Shown here: piece after piece, positions 26,362 through 36,307 of the stretch
Layout of the letters: each line of letters starts with the position of its first letter
Numbering within the stretch: the stretch's first letter is position 1
DNA from: Bacteroidaceae bacterium
GTDB lineage: Bacteria > Bacteroidota > Bacteroidia > Bacteroidales > Bacteroidaceae
Assembly (NCBI GenBank): GCA_024682035.1
Contig: JAIKZS010000139.1
Coordinates: 1 to 42,057 of the forward strand
DNA: 42,057 bases
Reading direction: 5' to 3'
Position numbers and translations under genes: made by a program
Notes under the pieces: generated by a model
What the model saw: the letters and a program-made list of their open reading frames with translations, nothing else
What the model was told of the DNA's origin: nothing
Databases searched by the model: none

Positions 26362-29300
26362 TAGTCACCTATTCGCTGTCTATACATGCCGAATAACTCA
26401 TTCAGTGTGTCGTCTAAATTTTCTACACGAGGCGATTCATATTTCTCCATGATGGATATGATGCGATCAAGTACTGCTGTGTGATATTCGAACTCGTTTG
26501 CAGATATGTTCAGTCGCCAATCATCAAGACTCAGGTAATAGGTCATGTACTGAATTTCTTTCTCAGCCATGGTGTTCATCATGTGTTCAGCCGTTTCCTT
26601 TTCACCTAATTCATAATAAGCACTTGCCATGTCTACAGCACCGTTTTGGTAGTCCCACGTCACGTTGTAGGCAGGAATCATTTTCTCAGCATAGTCAAGT
26701 GCCTCCTTGGCTTTCTCATTCTTACCTTCTTTCATTAATTGCTCGATTAAAAGAGCAAACATGCGTCTATGTGTGTAGCACATGCGTAATGCATTTTCAT
26801 CAATATAAATACCAGGTTTGTCAATGCCACCAAATTTAAATTTGTGCATCATATTATCAAACATCTTCTCGGTATCAATACTTACGCCTGTTTCTTTTTG
26901 GTTGAAAGGGGTGAAACGGTAAGCAAGTCCTTCAAGTATGAAGTTGTCTGCCAGCCCCATATGCTCATCACTTCCTACACTAACAGCTATGTAGATAGGG
27001 CGTTCCCAGTTAGCCTCAGCCAACATTTCTAATTTCATAAGGTCTTTCTTGTAAAGAGCACGTTGTCCCTTAAGCGAAATGTGCATATAATCTGGAATGC
27101 TGTCGCCAGGAATAAGCATGCCGCTTCTACGCACCGCATCCTTGTCAACCTTTAGTACAATACTGTCGGTTGGAATTATACGCAAGTCATCATGTTTGCC
27201 GCGTACCCAATATTTAAGGATGTTCTTCAGCTCATAAGGGTTGTCACCAAACTCACGCTGTACATTCAATAGCGTTTCTGTCTTGCCATTTAAGGCATCT
27301 TGACGGGCCGCAGCATACAACTCATCTATACTTTTTTTATACTCTGGTTGAACGACCACATATTCATTTACACCTTCCACATATTCTTTGCGCTCCCAAG
27401 TGATGGGCAGTGAAGGTGAAAGGTAAGATGGACGTTTCATTTGGTCAATATACCAATCTGTCTGTAAGTAAGATAAGTTACAAGTGCGGGCATCGGTGCG
27501 AAATCCTTCTGTTTCCTGATTATACCACAATGGGAAAGTGTCGTTATCGCCATTAGTGTAGATGATAGGATTGCCTGTTTCCTGTAAAGACATAAGATAG
27601 TTCTGACCGAAATCACGTGTCATATAGCGACCACTACGGTCGTGGTCATCCCAAGTCTGTGATGCCATTTGTATAGGAACTAAAAGACAAATGATTGATA
27701 CGATAGAAGCTAATACTATATTATCAGGCTCAGGTATATTATACACCTCTTTTCCATTGTCTGTTGTCTTAATAGGCTTGGTAAAGAAACCGTTAATAAG
27801 GTTTATCAATCCAGCTACACCCATACCTACCCAAATAGCGAAGGCATAGAACGAACCTGCATAAGCATAGTCGCGCTCACGGGGTTGACCAGGAGTCTGG
27901 TTCAAGTAAAGCACGATGGCTAAACCTGTCATAAAGAACAAGAAGAATACAACCCAAAACTGCTGGATGCCTTTTTGTCCTTTGTAAGCTTGCCATAGTA
28001 AGCCTATAATTCCCAATATTAAAGGTAGAGCATAGAACACGTTATGTCCTTTGTTCTCTTTTAGTTCATCAGGCAAGAGTTCCTGATTGCCTAACATCAG
28101 ATTATCCAACCAGCCAATACCTGAAATCCAGTTGCCGTGCTCTAGTTCACCATTACCTTGTATGTCGTTCTGACGACCCACAAAATTCCACATGAAATAG
28201 CGCCAATACATCCAGTTTACTTGATATGAGAAAAAGAACTGTATATTTTCCCACATGGTGGGTATGTTTACTGTTTGTACCTCGCCGCATTGAGTAAAGG
28301 TAACATCATGGCCTTTAATGTCCATCCAATTCTTGTACAACTGTGGATGGTTCAAGGAAGAACTGTACATGCGGGGGAATAGCATGTTTTGTGCATACTT
28401 GTACTCTATTCGACCAGGAATCTGTACGTAACTGTCGCCCTCGTTCTCTTGTGTCTTCTCTTTGCGAATCCATTTGAAAGACTCACTAGCTACTACCGGT
28501 TCACAGTAGCCATTCTTCTCCTCAAATGCTACCTTTGAGGCAAAGGTAGGTCCATACAGCAATGGGCGTGTTCCGTATTGCTCTCGACCTAAGTATTCAC
28601 CCAAAGTAAAGATGTCTTCAGGTGAGTTTTGGTCCATGGGCGTGTTAGCTGTAGAGCGAATAACGATAAGTGCATATGATGAGTAGCCAATGACAATCAT
28701 CATAATGCTCAGTAGGGTAGTGTTCAGTATGCGTGAAGAAACTTTCCAATTGCTAGGCAGGCGATGCTGAGTTTTTGGACGCAGGTAATACCATAATACT
28801 GCTAGTACCAGTACACCAATGACGACGGAAGCAATTCCATGACCATAGAAAGGAATGCCCAAAATGCCAACAGTCAAGATAAAACTCCACATCATGCGGC
28901 TTTCGCTTTTCTCCACGAAACTTTCGTATACTCCCCAGATTAAAATAGCAGCACCCAAGATAATATATACGATGACACCAGTGTTAAATGACATGCCGAG
29001 TTCATTGACAAACAATAGTTCGAACCAACCACCCATTTTCACAATACCAGGTACGATGCCGTATAATACGATAGCTACCAACACTGCTGAACCCATTAAG
29101 GCTAATAGGGAATCTTTAGCATTTGCATTAGGAACACGTTTAAAGTAATACACTAATACGATGGCAGGTAGGCACAACAGGTTCAGTAGGTGGACACCAA
29201 TACTTAAACCTGTGAGGTAAGCTATGAGCACTAACCAGCGATCGCTGTGTGGTTGATCAGCCACGTCTTCCCATTTTAGAATAAGCCAGAATACTACCGC

Positions 29301-29771
29301 TGTGAACAGTGATGAGAATGCATAAACTTCTCCTTCAACAGCGCTAAACCAGAAAGTGTCACTGAATGTATATACAAGTGCACCCACCAAACCGCTTCCC
29401 ATGACAGTTACAAGATGAGTGGGAGTAATGTTGTTCTCATCAGTTATAACTAATTTGCGCACTAAGTGCGTGATGGTCCAGAACAAGAACATGATGCAGC
29501 CTGCACTCATCAGAGCACTCATATAATTCACCATCTTAGCTACTTGTGTAGTGTCAGTCGCAAACATGGAGAAAAGATTGGCTACTAACATAAAGAAAGG
29601 TGCACCAGGTGGGTGCCCTACCTCTAATTTATAACCTGTAGTTATAAACTCTGGACAATCCCAGAAGCTGGCAGTTGGCTCGATAGTCATGCAGTAAACT
29701 ATAGCTGCAATGACAAATACTAGCCATCCCATGAGATTGTTTATCTTTTTGTAAATTGAGTAATTGTTCAT
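26361..29771 (-). CDS. DUF2723 membrane glycosyltransferase-like protein
   Basis: The 1136-residue protein belongs to DUF2723, large Bacteroidetes membrane proteins that resemble GT-C glycosyltransferases (protein O-mannosyltransferase type). About ten or more membrane segments fill the first 680 residues, starting MGWLVFVIAAIVYCMTIEP. The acidic motif FWDCPEF near 37-42 matches the Asp/Glu catalytic position of GT-C enzymes, with VGHPPGAPFF just after. The C-terminal third is soluble and includes helical TPR-like repeats (KAKEALDYAEKMIPAYN, YYELGEKETAEHMMNTM). It may glycosylate exported proteins from a lipid-linked sugar. It lies between cysS and a deacetylase in one operon. Confidence 0.88.
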   Translation of the reverse strand: MNNYSIYKKINNLMGWLVFVIAAIVYCMTIEPTASFWDCPEFITTGYKLEVGHPPGAPFFMLVANLFSMFATDTTQVAKMVNYMSALMSAGCIMFLFWTITHLVRKLVITDENNITPTHLVTVMGSGLVGALVYTFSDTFWFSAVEGEVYAFSSLFTAVVFWLILKWEDVADQPHSDRWLVLIAYLTGLSIGVHLLNLLCLPAIVLVYYFKRVPNANAKDSLLALMGSAVLVAIVLYGIVPGIVKMGGWFELLFVNELGMSFNTGVIVYIILGAAILIWGVYESFVEKSESRMMWSFILTVGILGIPFYGHGIASVVIGVLVLAVLWYYLRPKTQHRLPSNWKVSSRILNTTLLSIMMIVIGYSSYALIVIRSTANTPMDQNSPEDIFTLGEYLGREQYGTRPLLYGPTFASKVAFEEKNGYCEPVVASESFKWIRKEKTQENEGDSYVQIPGRIEYKYAQNMLFPRMYSSSLNHPQLYKNWMDIKGHDVTFTQCGEVQTVNIPTMWENIQFFFSYQVNWMYWRYFMWNFVGRQNDIQGNGELEHGNWISGIGWLDNLMLGNQELLPDELKENKGHNVFYALPLILGIIGLLWQAYKGQKGIQQFWVVFFLFFMTGLAIVLYLNQTPGQPRERDYAYAGSFYAFAIWVGMGVAGLINLINGFFTKPIKTTDNGKEVYNIPEPDNIVLASIVSIICLLVPIQMASQTWDDHDRSGRYMTRDFGQNYLMSLQETGNPIIYTNGDNDTFPLWYNQETEGFRTDARTCNLSYLQTDWYIDQMKRPSYLSPSLPITWERKEYVEGVNEYVVVQPEYKKSIDELYAAARQDALNGKTETLLNVQREFGDNPYELKNILKYWVRGKHDDLRIIPTDSIVLKVDKDAVRRSGMLIPGDSIPDYMHISLKGQRALYKKDLMKLEMLAEANWERPIYIAVSVGSDEHMGLADNFILEGLAYRFTPFNQKETGVSIDTEKMFDNMMHKFKFGGIDKPGIYIDENALRMCYTHRRMFALLIEQLMKEGKNEKAKEALDYAEKMIPAYNVTWDYQNGAVDMASAYYELGEKETAEHMMNTMAEKEIQYMTYYLSLDDWRLNISANEFEYHTAVLDRIISIMEKYESPRVENLDDTLNELFGMYRQRIGD

Positions 29772-29791
29772 TGTTAGTTGTTAATAGTCAA

Positions 29792-31267
29792 TTATTTATT
29801 CAACTTCCATTCAGCACCATTTTTGCCGTCTTTTATTTCAAAGCCCAAAGCAGTCAGTTCATTACGAATCCTGTCAGACTTTGTCCAATCTTTATTTGCT
29901 TTGGCTTCCTGACGTTCGCTCAGCAGCAAGTTTACAGCTCCAGCAAAAGCTTCTTCACGAGCGGCATTTGAGGCATGGTCTTCTTTTAGTCCGAGAATAT
30001 CAAAGCAAAACAGTTGGAATGTTTCACGCAAAGTATCCAAATCGGCTGTAGTAATGGTAGCTTTGCCATCAGCCAGTGAGTTAATAATACGTGCTGCATC
30101 AAACAAGTGGGCAATGACAATAGGCGTATTCAAATCGTCATCCATAGCATCATAGCACTTATCACGTAAATCAGCTATTTGTACACTAGTAGTTTCAGAT
30201 GTCTTAATTTTATCCAAAGCATGGATAGCATCCATCAGTCTTTCAAGTCCCTTTTCTGCAGCCTGTAGAGCCTCATTGCTGAAATCTACAGTGCTTCGGT
30301 AGTGTGCCTGCAAAATAAAGAAACGAATAGTCATTGGGCTATAAGCCTTTTCAAGATTCTTGTTTTGACCGTTAAAGAATTCAAACAGTGTTATGAAGTT
30401 GCCCAGGCTCTTACCCATTTTCTGCCCGTTAATGGTGATCATGTTATTATGCATCCAGTAGTGTACCATGTCATCACCCTGTGAAGCAACAGACTGTGCT
30501 ATTTCACATTCGTGGTGTGGAAATACCAGATCCATGCCACCACCATGAATATCGAAATGGGTCCCTAGATATTTTTTACCCATGGCTGTACATTCGCAGT
30601 GCCAACCAGGGAAGCCATCGCTCCAAGGTGATGGCCAACGCATGATGTGTTCAGGTTGAGCTTTTTTCCACAAGGCAAAATCTACTGGATTATGCTTTTC
30701 ATCCTGTCCATCCAGCTCACGAGATGTATTGATAACATCTGTTAAGTTTCTGCCAGAAAGTTTCCCATAGTGGTGGTCTTGATTATATTTTGGTACATCA
30801 AAATACACAGATCCGTCACTCACATAGGCATAACCTTGGTCCATAATTTGTTTTACCAGCTCAATTTGTTCAATGATGTGACCTGAAGCGTGTGGTTCAA
30901 TGCTCGGTGGTAACACATTCAATGCATCCATGGCTTGGTGGTAACGGTTAATGTAGAATTGAGCCACTTCCATGGGTTCCAATTGCTCCAGACGGGCTTT
31001 TTTGGCAATTTTGTCTTCACCTTCGTCGGCATCATGCTCTAAGTGCCCTACATCTGTGATATTTCTCACGTAACGCACCTTATACCCCAAGTGTTGCAGG
31101 TACCTGAATAAAATGTCAAAGGTAATGGCTGGACGAGCATGACCCAAGTGTGGGTCACCATATACGGTAGGTCCGCAAACATACATGCCTACATGTGGTG
31201 CATGCAGCGGAGTGAATCTTTCTTTCTGTCTGCTCAGTGTATTGTAAATTACCAATTGATGTTCCAT
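29792..31267 (-). CDS. cysS: Cysteinyl-tRNA synthetase
   Basis: CysRS charges tRNA-Cys. The 491-residue class I enzyme has [16 protein letters not shown] (zinc Cys and HIGH motif), [15 protein letters not shown] (zinc Cys), [17 protein letters not shown] (zinc His/Glu) and a KMSKS form [10 protein letters not shown]. The helical tail (residues about 330-491) ends with the anticodon-binding region. The ATG at 31265-31267 was used; an upstream TTG at 31271-31273 is less likely. It is co-directional with GH3 upstream (15 bases) and DUF2723 downstream (20 bases). Confidence 0.97.
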   Translation of the reverse strand: MEHQLVIYNTLSRQKERFTPLHAPHVGMYVCGPTVYGDPHLGHARPAITFDILFRYLQHLGYKVRYVRNITDVGHLEHDADEGEDKIAKKARLEQLEPMEVAQFYINRYHQAMDALNVLPPSIEPHASGHIIEQIELVKQIMDQGYAYVSDGSVYFDVPKYNQDHHYGKLSGRNLTDVINTSRELDGQDEKHNPVDFALWKKAQPEHIMRWPSPWSDGFPGWHCECTAMGKKYLGTHFDIHGGGMDLVFPHHECEIAQSVASQGDDMVHYWMHNNMITINGQKMGKSLGNFITLFEFFNGQNKNLEKAYSPMTIRFFILQAHYRSTVDFSNEALQAAEKGLERLMDAIHALDKIKTSETTSVQIADLRDKCYDAMDDDLNTPIVIAHLFDAARIINSLADGKATITTADLDTLRETFQLFCFDILGLKEDHASNAAREEAFAGAVNLLLSERQEAKANKDWTKSDRIRNELTALGFEIKDGKNGAEWKLNK

Positions 31268-31282
31268 GTTCAATAGTCAATC

Positions 31283-32797
31283 TTAATTATTTAATTTCAG
31301 CATTTCTTCTATATACTCCCTCGTATTGCTTAGACGGGGAATTTTATGTTGACCACCCAACTTTCCTTTTCCATTAAGCCAGTCGTGGAACAGGTTCTTG
31401 CGAGCTACAATAATTTCTAATGGTTGTAGAGCAAGGTTGTTTTGACGTTTTGCTTCGTAATCGGAGTTAATGGTCTTGAGCGTATCATCCAACACTTTTG
31501 CAAAATGATCTATGCTGTCAGGCATTTGTGCAAACTCAATCAGCCATTGATGCCTGCACTTAGCATTTTCGTCCATAAACACAGGTGCTGCAGAATACTC
31601 TGCTACTAAAGCTCCTGTCTCTGCACAGGCCTTTGCCAGCCCTTTTTCTGCATTATCAACAATTAACTCTTCGCCAAAAGCATTGATGAAATGTTTGGTG
31701 CGGCCCGTTATGACAATCTTGTATGGATCTTTACAGGTAAATTTCACCGTATCACCAATCATGTATCGCCATAAACCTGCCGAAGTGGAAATGACCATGG
31801 CATAGTTCTTGCCCAGCTCTACGTCCCATAATGGTACAATCTTAGGATTTTCTTTTCCTACTTCATCCAGTGGAATAAATTCGTAAAAAATGCCATAATC
31901 TATCATGAGCAGCATAGCAGGATCACCTAAATCATTTTGTGTAGCAAAATAGCCTTCAGAAGCGTTGTAAGTTTCTACATACAACATGTCCTGCTTGTTA
32001 ATAATTTGTTTGAATTGCTCTCGATAAGGGGTAAAGGCTACACCTCCGTGGAAGAAAACCTCTAAATTAGGCCACACTTGGTCTAACGTTTGCTTCCCCG
32101 TCTTGGCTAAGATGTGTTTAATGAGTACCAACATCCATGAAGGAACGCCAGAAAGACTTACCACATTTCTGTGCATGGTTTCTTGGGCAATTGCCTCCAT
32201 TTTTAACTCAAAATGCTCCATTAAAGCAGTTTGTTTAGATGGTACACGAAGAAACATACCAGCGCTTGGCATGTTTTCGATAAGAATGGCACTAAGATCT
32301 CCTACCAAGCTATGGTTAGTGGTAAGATTGGGGGCATGACTCCCACCCAGGACCAAACTTTTACCTGTAGAGAAATGGCTCTTGGGATTAATGTGCAGGT
32401 ATAATGCTATGGCATCTTTACCTCCACGATAATGGGTGTCTTGTATAGAATCGCTGGTGACAGGTATAAATTTGCTCTTGTCGTTGGTGGTTCCACTTGA
32501 TTTAGCAAACCAGCGTGTAACTCCTGGCCATAGAACATTTTTCTCACCTTGTCTGGCTCTCTCTACCCAACCTTTCACCTCTTCATAGGTTTGAATGGGG
32601 AGGCGTTCAGTGAATTGTGCGTAATTTTTAATAGAAGTGTAATCATATTTCCCTCCCCATTCTGTATGTGCTGCTTTATGAATGAGCCGTCTGAGTACCT
32701 GCTCCTGAATATCTGTTGCCTGTGTGGCATAACGCTCTATCCTGCGGTATCGTGGGGCGAAATATACATTATTTGCTATTCCTGTAATGAAGTCCAT
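31283..32797 (-). CDS. GH3-family acyl-adenylate/amido synthetase-like protein
   Basis: The 504-residue protein fits the GH3 family, named after the plant auxin-conjugating enzymes, which activate an acid with ATP and join it to an amine. Motifs: FAKSSGTTNDKSKFIPVT (ATP motif, near 93-110), VETYNASEGYFATQ (near 275-288), LWRYMIGDTVKF (near 343-354) and the C-terminal VGGQHK-type end GKGKLGGQHKIPRL. These match bacterial GH3 proteins, whose substrate is not known. It starts an operon with cysS, DUF2723 and the deacetylase. A -7 box TAATTTTG (32825-32832) precedes it. Confidence 0.9.
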   Translation of the reverse strand: MDFITGIANNVYFAPRYRRIERYATQATDIQEQVLRRLIHKAAHTEWGGKYDYTSIKNYAQFTERLPIQTYEEVKGWVERARQGEKNVLWPGVTRWFAKSSGTTNDKSKFIPVTSDSIQDTHYRGGKDAIALYLHINPKSHFSTGKSLVLGGSHAPNLTTNHSLVGDLSAILIENMPSAGMFLRVPSKQTALMEHFELKMEAIAQETMHRNVVSLSGVPSWMLVLIKHILAKTGKQTLDQVWPNLEVFFHGGVAFTPYREQFKQIINKQDMLYVETYNASEGYFATQNDLGDPAMLLMIDYGIFYEFIPLDEVGKENPKIVPLWDVELGKNYAMVISTSAGLWRYMIGDTVKFTCKDPYKIVITGRTKHFINAFGEELIVDNAEKGLAKACAETGALVAEYSAAPVFMDENAKCRHQWLIEFAQMPDSIDHFAKVLDDTLKTINSDYEAKRQNNLALQPLEIIVARKNLFHDWLNGKGKLGGQHKIPRLSNTREYIEEMLKLNN

Positions 32798-32824
32798 TTA
32801 TATGTAGTCATCATAAATAATGTG

Positions 32825-32832
32825 CAAAATTA
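32825..32832 (-). promoter_or_regulatory. Candidate -7 box of GH3 operon
   Basis: TAATTTTG on the minus strand matches TAnnTTTG, 28 bases before the ATG at 32797. No correctly spaced TTTG box is seen. Confidence 0.45.
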
Positions 32833-32974
32833 ATCTTTTATCTTTGCATCTCTATCTTTTTTAAGTTTTTTTTCTAACTATATGCGTTGAATAAGACAAT
32901 TTAACCTATAAATCGAGTTCTATTACCTTATTTAGCAGAGTTTGTTTCTAAAAGGGAAGCATCTTTTGAGTAAA

Positions 32975-33066
32975 CAATATAGTATATCGAAGCGCTTCAA
33001 TATAGTATATCTTCGGCCATCGATATAGTATATCTTCGACCATCAATATAGTATGTCATCGGTGTG
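32975..33066. repeat. Four tandem 23-bp repeats with dyad core
   Basis: Four consecutive 23-base units start at 32975, 32998, 33021 and 33044. Each begins CRATATAGTATRTC; the second half varies (GAAGCGCTT, TTCGGCCAT, TTCGACCAT, ATCGGTGTG). In unit 3 GATATA-G-TATATC is a perfect inverted repeat around one base; units 1 and 2 keep ATATA-G-TATAT. The unit is about two helical turns, so bound proteins would lie on one face. The array sits in the 472-base gap between the divergent GH3 and pfkA genes. No spacers or cas genes, so it is not CRISPR. Operator array or iteron-like element are the leading ideas. Confidence 0.85.
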
Positions 33067-33214
33067 TTTCTAATGGTGAAAAGTCTGCTATGAAAAAAAT
33101 GTTTAATTAAATGAAAAGCCTTTTCGTCTTGCTGCATCATGTGCGTTGAGTTTTAGAAGCATTCATGCGTACAACAGCAAAACCTTTTTCTCGCCTCAAT
33201 TTCCTTTTGTTTTT

Positions 33215-33245
33215 TTTGAAAATTGGGGGTAAAACACTATTTTTG
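33215..33245 (+). promoter_or_regulatory. Promoter of pfkA
   Basis: TTTG (33215-33218), 19 bases, TATTTTTG (33238-33245), 24 bases before the ATG at 33270. Confidence 0.75.
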
Positions 33246-33269
33246 TAGAAATCTACGCAAAGGATAATT

Positions 33270-34283
33270 ATGAGGATAGGAGTTTTAACATCAGGCGGTG
33301 ATTGCCCAGGTATCAATGCAGCAATCCGTGGCGTTTGCAAGTGTGCTATGAGTCATTATGGAATGGAAGTATTAGGCATTCACAGTGGCTTTGAAGGTTT
33401 ACTCACCAAAGAAGTGGAAGTAATAGGCGAGGCTGCTTTATCTGGCTTGCTCAGTCAGAACGGTACTATCTTGGGCTCCTCTCGCGAACAACCTTTCAAA
33501 AGGGGTGGCATTATGCCCGATGCTGACAAGCCTACATTAATTAAGAAAAATGTGCAAGACTTAAAGCTTGATTGCTTAGTTTGCATAGGTGGTAATGGTA
33601 CGATGGATACAGCAGCAAAAATGATGGGATTGGGTATAAATGTTCTTTCAATACCCAAAACTATTGATAATGATGTGTGGGGTACTGATACAACCTTTGG
33701 ATTTGATTCAGCAGTGAGTATAGCTACTGATGCTATAGATCGTTTGCATTCTACGGCAAGTTCACATAAACGGGTAATGGTAATAGAAGTAATGGGGCAT
33801 ATGTCTGGTTGGATAGCTTTATACTCTGGCATGGCTGGGGGAGGTGATGTGATTCTGTTACCAGAAATTCCATATGCTATTTCTAGCGTTGGCAATGCCT
33901 TAATAGATCGCATTAAGAAAGGTAAGTCCTATTCTATTGTCGTTGTGGCTGAAGGTATTAAGACTACAAATCCACGAAAGCATGCAGGAGAATTCATAGC
34001 AGAAGAGATTGAATATGAAACAGGCATAGAAACCCGACAAACAGTGTTGGGTTATATTCAAAGAGGTGGCTCACCCACTTCTTTTGATCGTAATTTGGCT
34101 ACACGCATGGGGGGACATGCCGTAGAGCTGATTGCTAACCATCGATTTGGTAGAATGGTAGCATTGCAAGGCGGTAAAGTTACATCAGTAGATATCCGTG
34201 ATGTAGCAGGTAAGCAAAAATATGTATCAGAACGGAATGAACTCGTTGTCGAAGGTCGTAAAATAGGAGTTTGCTTTGGTTAA
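33270..34283 (+). CDS. pfkA: 6-phosphofructokinase, atypical phosphoryl-donor site
   Basis: The 337-residue enzyme phosphorylates fructose 6-phosphate in glycolysis. It shows TSGGDCPGINA (residues 7-17), GGNGT (107-111), PKTIDND (129-135; catalytic Asp133), VMVIEVMGHMSGWIAL and YIQRGGSPT. The two donor-deciding positions are mixed: Gly110 is the ATP-type residue (E. coli Gly104), but Lys130 is the pyrophosphate-type residue (E. coli Gly124). Asn109 replaces the Mg-contacting Asp103. This combination resembles the actinobacterial group-III type, where the G/K pair is ATP-dependent. ATP is the best guess, but the donor is uncertain. It is convergent with rnc (4-base gap). Confidence 0.92.
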   Translation: MRIGVLTSGGDCPGINAAIRGVCKCAMSHYGMEVLGIHSGFEGLLTKEVEVIGEAALSGLLSQNGTILGSSREQPFKRGGIMPDADKPTLIKKNVQDLKLDCLVCIGGNGTMDTAAKMMGLGINVLSIPKTIDNDVWGTDTTFGFDSAVSIATDAIDRLHSTASSHKRVMVIEVMGHMSGWIALYSGMAGGGDVILLPEIPYAISSVGNALIDRIKKGKSYSIVVVAEGIKTTNPRKHAGEFIAEEIEYETGIETRQTVLGYIQRGGSPTSFDRNLATRMGGHAVELIANHRFGRMVALQGGKVTSVDIRDVAGKQKYVSERNELVVEGRKIGVCFG

Positions 34284-34287
34284 TGAG

Positions 34288-35040
34288 TTATTTTGCAAAT
34301 ATTATCTCTAAAGCTTTTTTGCAGGCTTCTTGTTCCGCTTCTTTTTTAGATTTTCCTTTGCCATAACTATAAAACTTGTTATTTATATATACCCATATTT
34401 CAAAAATAATCTCGTTATGTTCTCCCCTTTTTATTGGAAGAAGGTTGAAATATAAATAACTCTTGTTTTTTTGACACCATTCAGTGAGTCTAGCTTTATA
34501 ATTATTCTCTGTACTGATGATTTTTTCTATGTGTTCAGGGCTTTTTATAAGCCATTTTACAACAAGATCACGACTCGCTTTAAAGCCCTTATCCAAATAC
34601 ATAGCTCCAATAATAGCTTCCAGCGTATTGCCATATAAATTATTCTTCGGAGATATGACCCTTCCCTTTTTTTGGATAAGGCTGTTAATCTGCAGTTCTA
34701 AGGCAATTGAATTGAGATATTGGCGGTTCACTAATTTTGTCCTTGTTATTGTCAGCATCCCCTCTGGAGCATCTTTATAATGCGTTAATAAGTAGTCTGC
34801 TACTGACAAACTTATGATAGCATCACCCAAAAACTCCAAGCGCTCGTTGTGATGTATACGACCCTCATTATCTATGATTGGCATTGATTTATGGCGAAGT
34901 GCCACTTGGTACAGCATGGGATTATTTGGCATAATGCCCAAATTATGATACAAAGAAAGGTAAGTCTTCCTGTCTTTTTTGAACAAGAGGCTTACCTTCC
35001 AATATGTTAGCTGCAGTAGATTTGAAATCTTTTTATGCAT
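34288..35040 (-). CDS. rnc: Ribonuclease III
   Basis: RNase III cuts double-stranded RNA, including rRNA precursors. The 250 residues have the RNase III signature NERLEFLGDAIISLSVADYL (about 64-83), the second acidic site GNTLEAIIGAMYLDKGF, and a C-terminal dsRNA-binding domain that ends GKGKSKKEAEQEACKKALE. The first 40 residues are a basic extension. The start overlaps the fabF stop by eight bases, so it is translated from the acpP-fabF mRNA. This order (acpP, fabF, rnc) is conserved in many bacteria. Confidence 0.96.
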   Translation of the reverse strand: MHKKISNLLQLTYWKVSLLFKKDRKTYLSLYHNLGIMPNNPMLYQVALRHKSMPIIDNEGRIHHNERLEFLGDAIISLSVADYLLTHYKDAPEGMLTITRTKLVNRQYLNSIALELQINSLIQKKGRVISPKNNLYGNTLEAIIGAMYLDKGFKASRDLVVKWLIKSPEHIEKIISTENNYKARLTEWCQKNKSYLYFNLLPIKRGEHNEIIFEIWVYINNKFYSYGKGKSKKEAEQEACKKALEIIFAK

Positions 35041-36292
35041 ATTTTTTTACGATAAGACATGCATTGTGACCGCCGAAACCAAATGTGTTGGATAGTGCTA
35101 CGTTCACAGTGCGTTTTTGTGCTTCATTAAATGTGAAATTCAAGTTATAGTCAATGTTCTCGTCTTCATCACCTTCTTCATGATTAATAGTAGGTGGAAT
35201 GATACCATTCTTTATTGCTAGGATACAGAAGATTGCTTCTGCAGCACCAGCAGCTCCTAACATGTGACCAGTCATTGATTTAGTAGAACTGATATTCAGC
35301 TTGTATGCATGTTCGCCAAATACCTCCTTGATGGCTTTCACTTCTGAAATGTCACCCACTGTGGTAGAAGTTCCATGTACGTTGATATAATCAATTTCTT
35401 CAGGGTTGATGCCAGCATCTTCCAATGCATTACGCATAACCAAAATAGCACCTAAACCTTCTGGATGAGAGGCTGTAAGGTGATGAGCATCAGCTGACAT
35501 GCCTGCGCCGATTATTTCAGCGTATATTTTTGCTCCGCGTGCTTTTGCATGTTCTAGCTCTTCAAGAATAAGGCAACCAGCACCTTCACCCATAATAAAA
35601 CCGTCGCGGCTAGCACTGAATGGGCGTGATGCCGTTTTTGGGGAGTCGTTTCGGGTGGTAAGGGCATGCATGGCATTAAAACCGCCAACACCTCCAGCTG
35701 TGATTGCTGCTTCAGAACCTCCAGATAACATAATGTTAGCCTTGCCTAAGCGTATTAAATTATATGCATCAGCAATTGCATTGGTCGAAGTAGCACAAGC
35801 AGAAGCTACAGAATAGTTTGGGCCATGGAATCCAAAGGCGATAGATATCTGACCAGCTGCAATGTCTGAAATCATCTTAGGGATGAAAAAAGGATTGAAC
35901 TTAGGACCCATGTCCTGATGCTGATAATAATAGCCAATTTCGTCTTCGAAGGTACGAATACCACCAATACCCGCACCAAAAACTACACCGATACGGTTTA
36001 AATCTTCGTGCGCAAGGTCTATGGCGGCATCCTCCACAGCTTGTTTAGCTACCGCTACAGCAAACTGTGTATAGATGTCCATCTTGCGAGCTTCCTTACG
36101 GTCTATGTATTGATTAGGATCGAAGTTTTTTACCTCGCAAGCAATTTGTGTCTTGAAAAGAGAAGCATCAAAACGAGTAATTGGCCCTGCACCACTCTCA
36201 CCTTTTAAAAGGTTTTCCCATGTATCCTCAACATTGTTACCAAGGGGAGTAATTGCGCCGAGGCCAGTTACTACTACTCTTTTTAACTCCAT
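35033..36292 (-). CDS. fabF: 3-oxoacyl-ACP synthase II
   Basis: FabF condenses malonyl-ACP with acyl-ACP in fatty acid elongation. The 419 residues have the thiolase-fold signature: catalytic Cys in SVASACATSTNA (about 160-171), His in NVHGTSTTVGD (about 302-312) and STKSMTGHMLGAAGA (Lys and His), with FGFGGHNA at the end. The start MELKRVVVTGLGAITPLGN is standard. It lies 15 bases after acpP and overlaps rnc by eight bases. Confidence 0.97.
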   Translation of the reverse strand: MELKRVVVTGLGAITPLGNNVEDTWENLLKGESGAGPITRFDASLFKTQIACEVKNFDPNQYIDRKEARKMDIYTQFAVAVAKQAVEDAAIDLAHEDLNRIGVVFGAGIGGIRTFEDEIGYYYQHQDMGPKFNPFFIPKMISDIAAGQISIAFGFHGPNYSVASACATSTNAIADAYNLIRLGKANIMLSGGSEAAITAGGVGGFNAMHALTTRNDSPKTASRPFSASRDGFIMGEGAGCLILEELEHAKARGAKIYAEIIGAGMSADAHHLTASHPEGLGAILVMRNALEDAGINPEEIDYINVHGTSTTVGDISEVKAIKEVFGEHAYKLNISSTKSMTGHMLGAAGAAEAIFCILAIKNGIIPPTINHEEGDEDENIDYNLNFTFNEAQKRTVNVALSNTFGFGGHNACLIVKKYA

Positions 36293-36307
36293 ATAATACT
36301 AAATGGA

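Noticed and set aside
32975..33066. CRISPR array
   Set aside because: The 23-bp units are contiguous with no spacers, and there are no cas genes.
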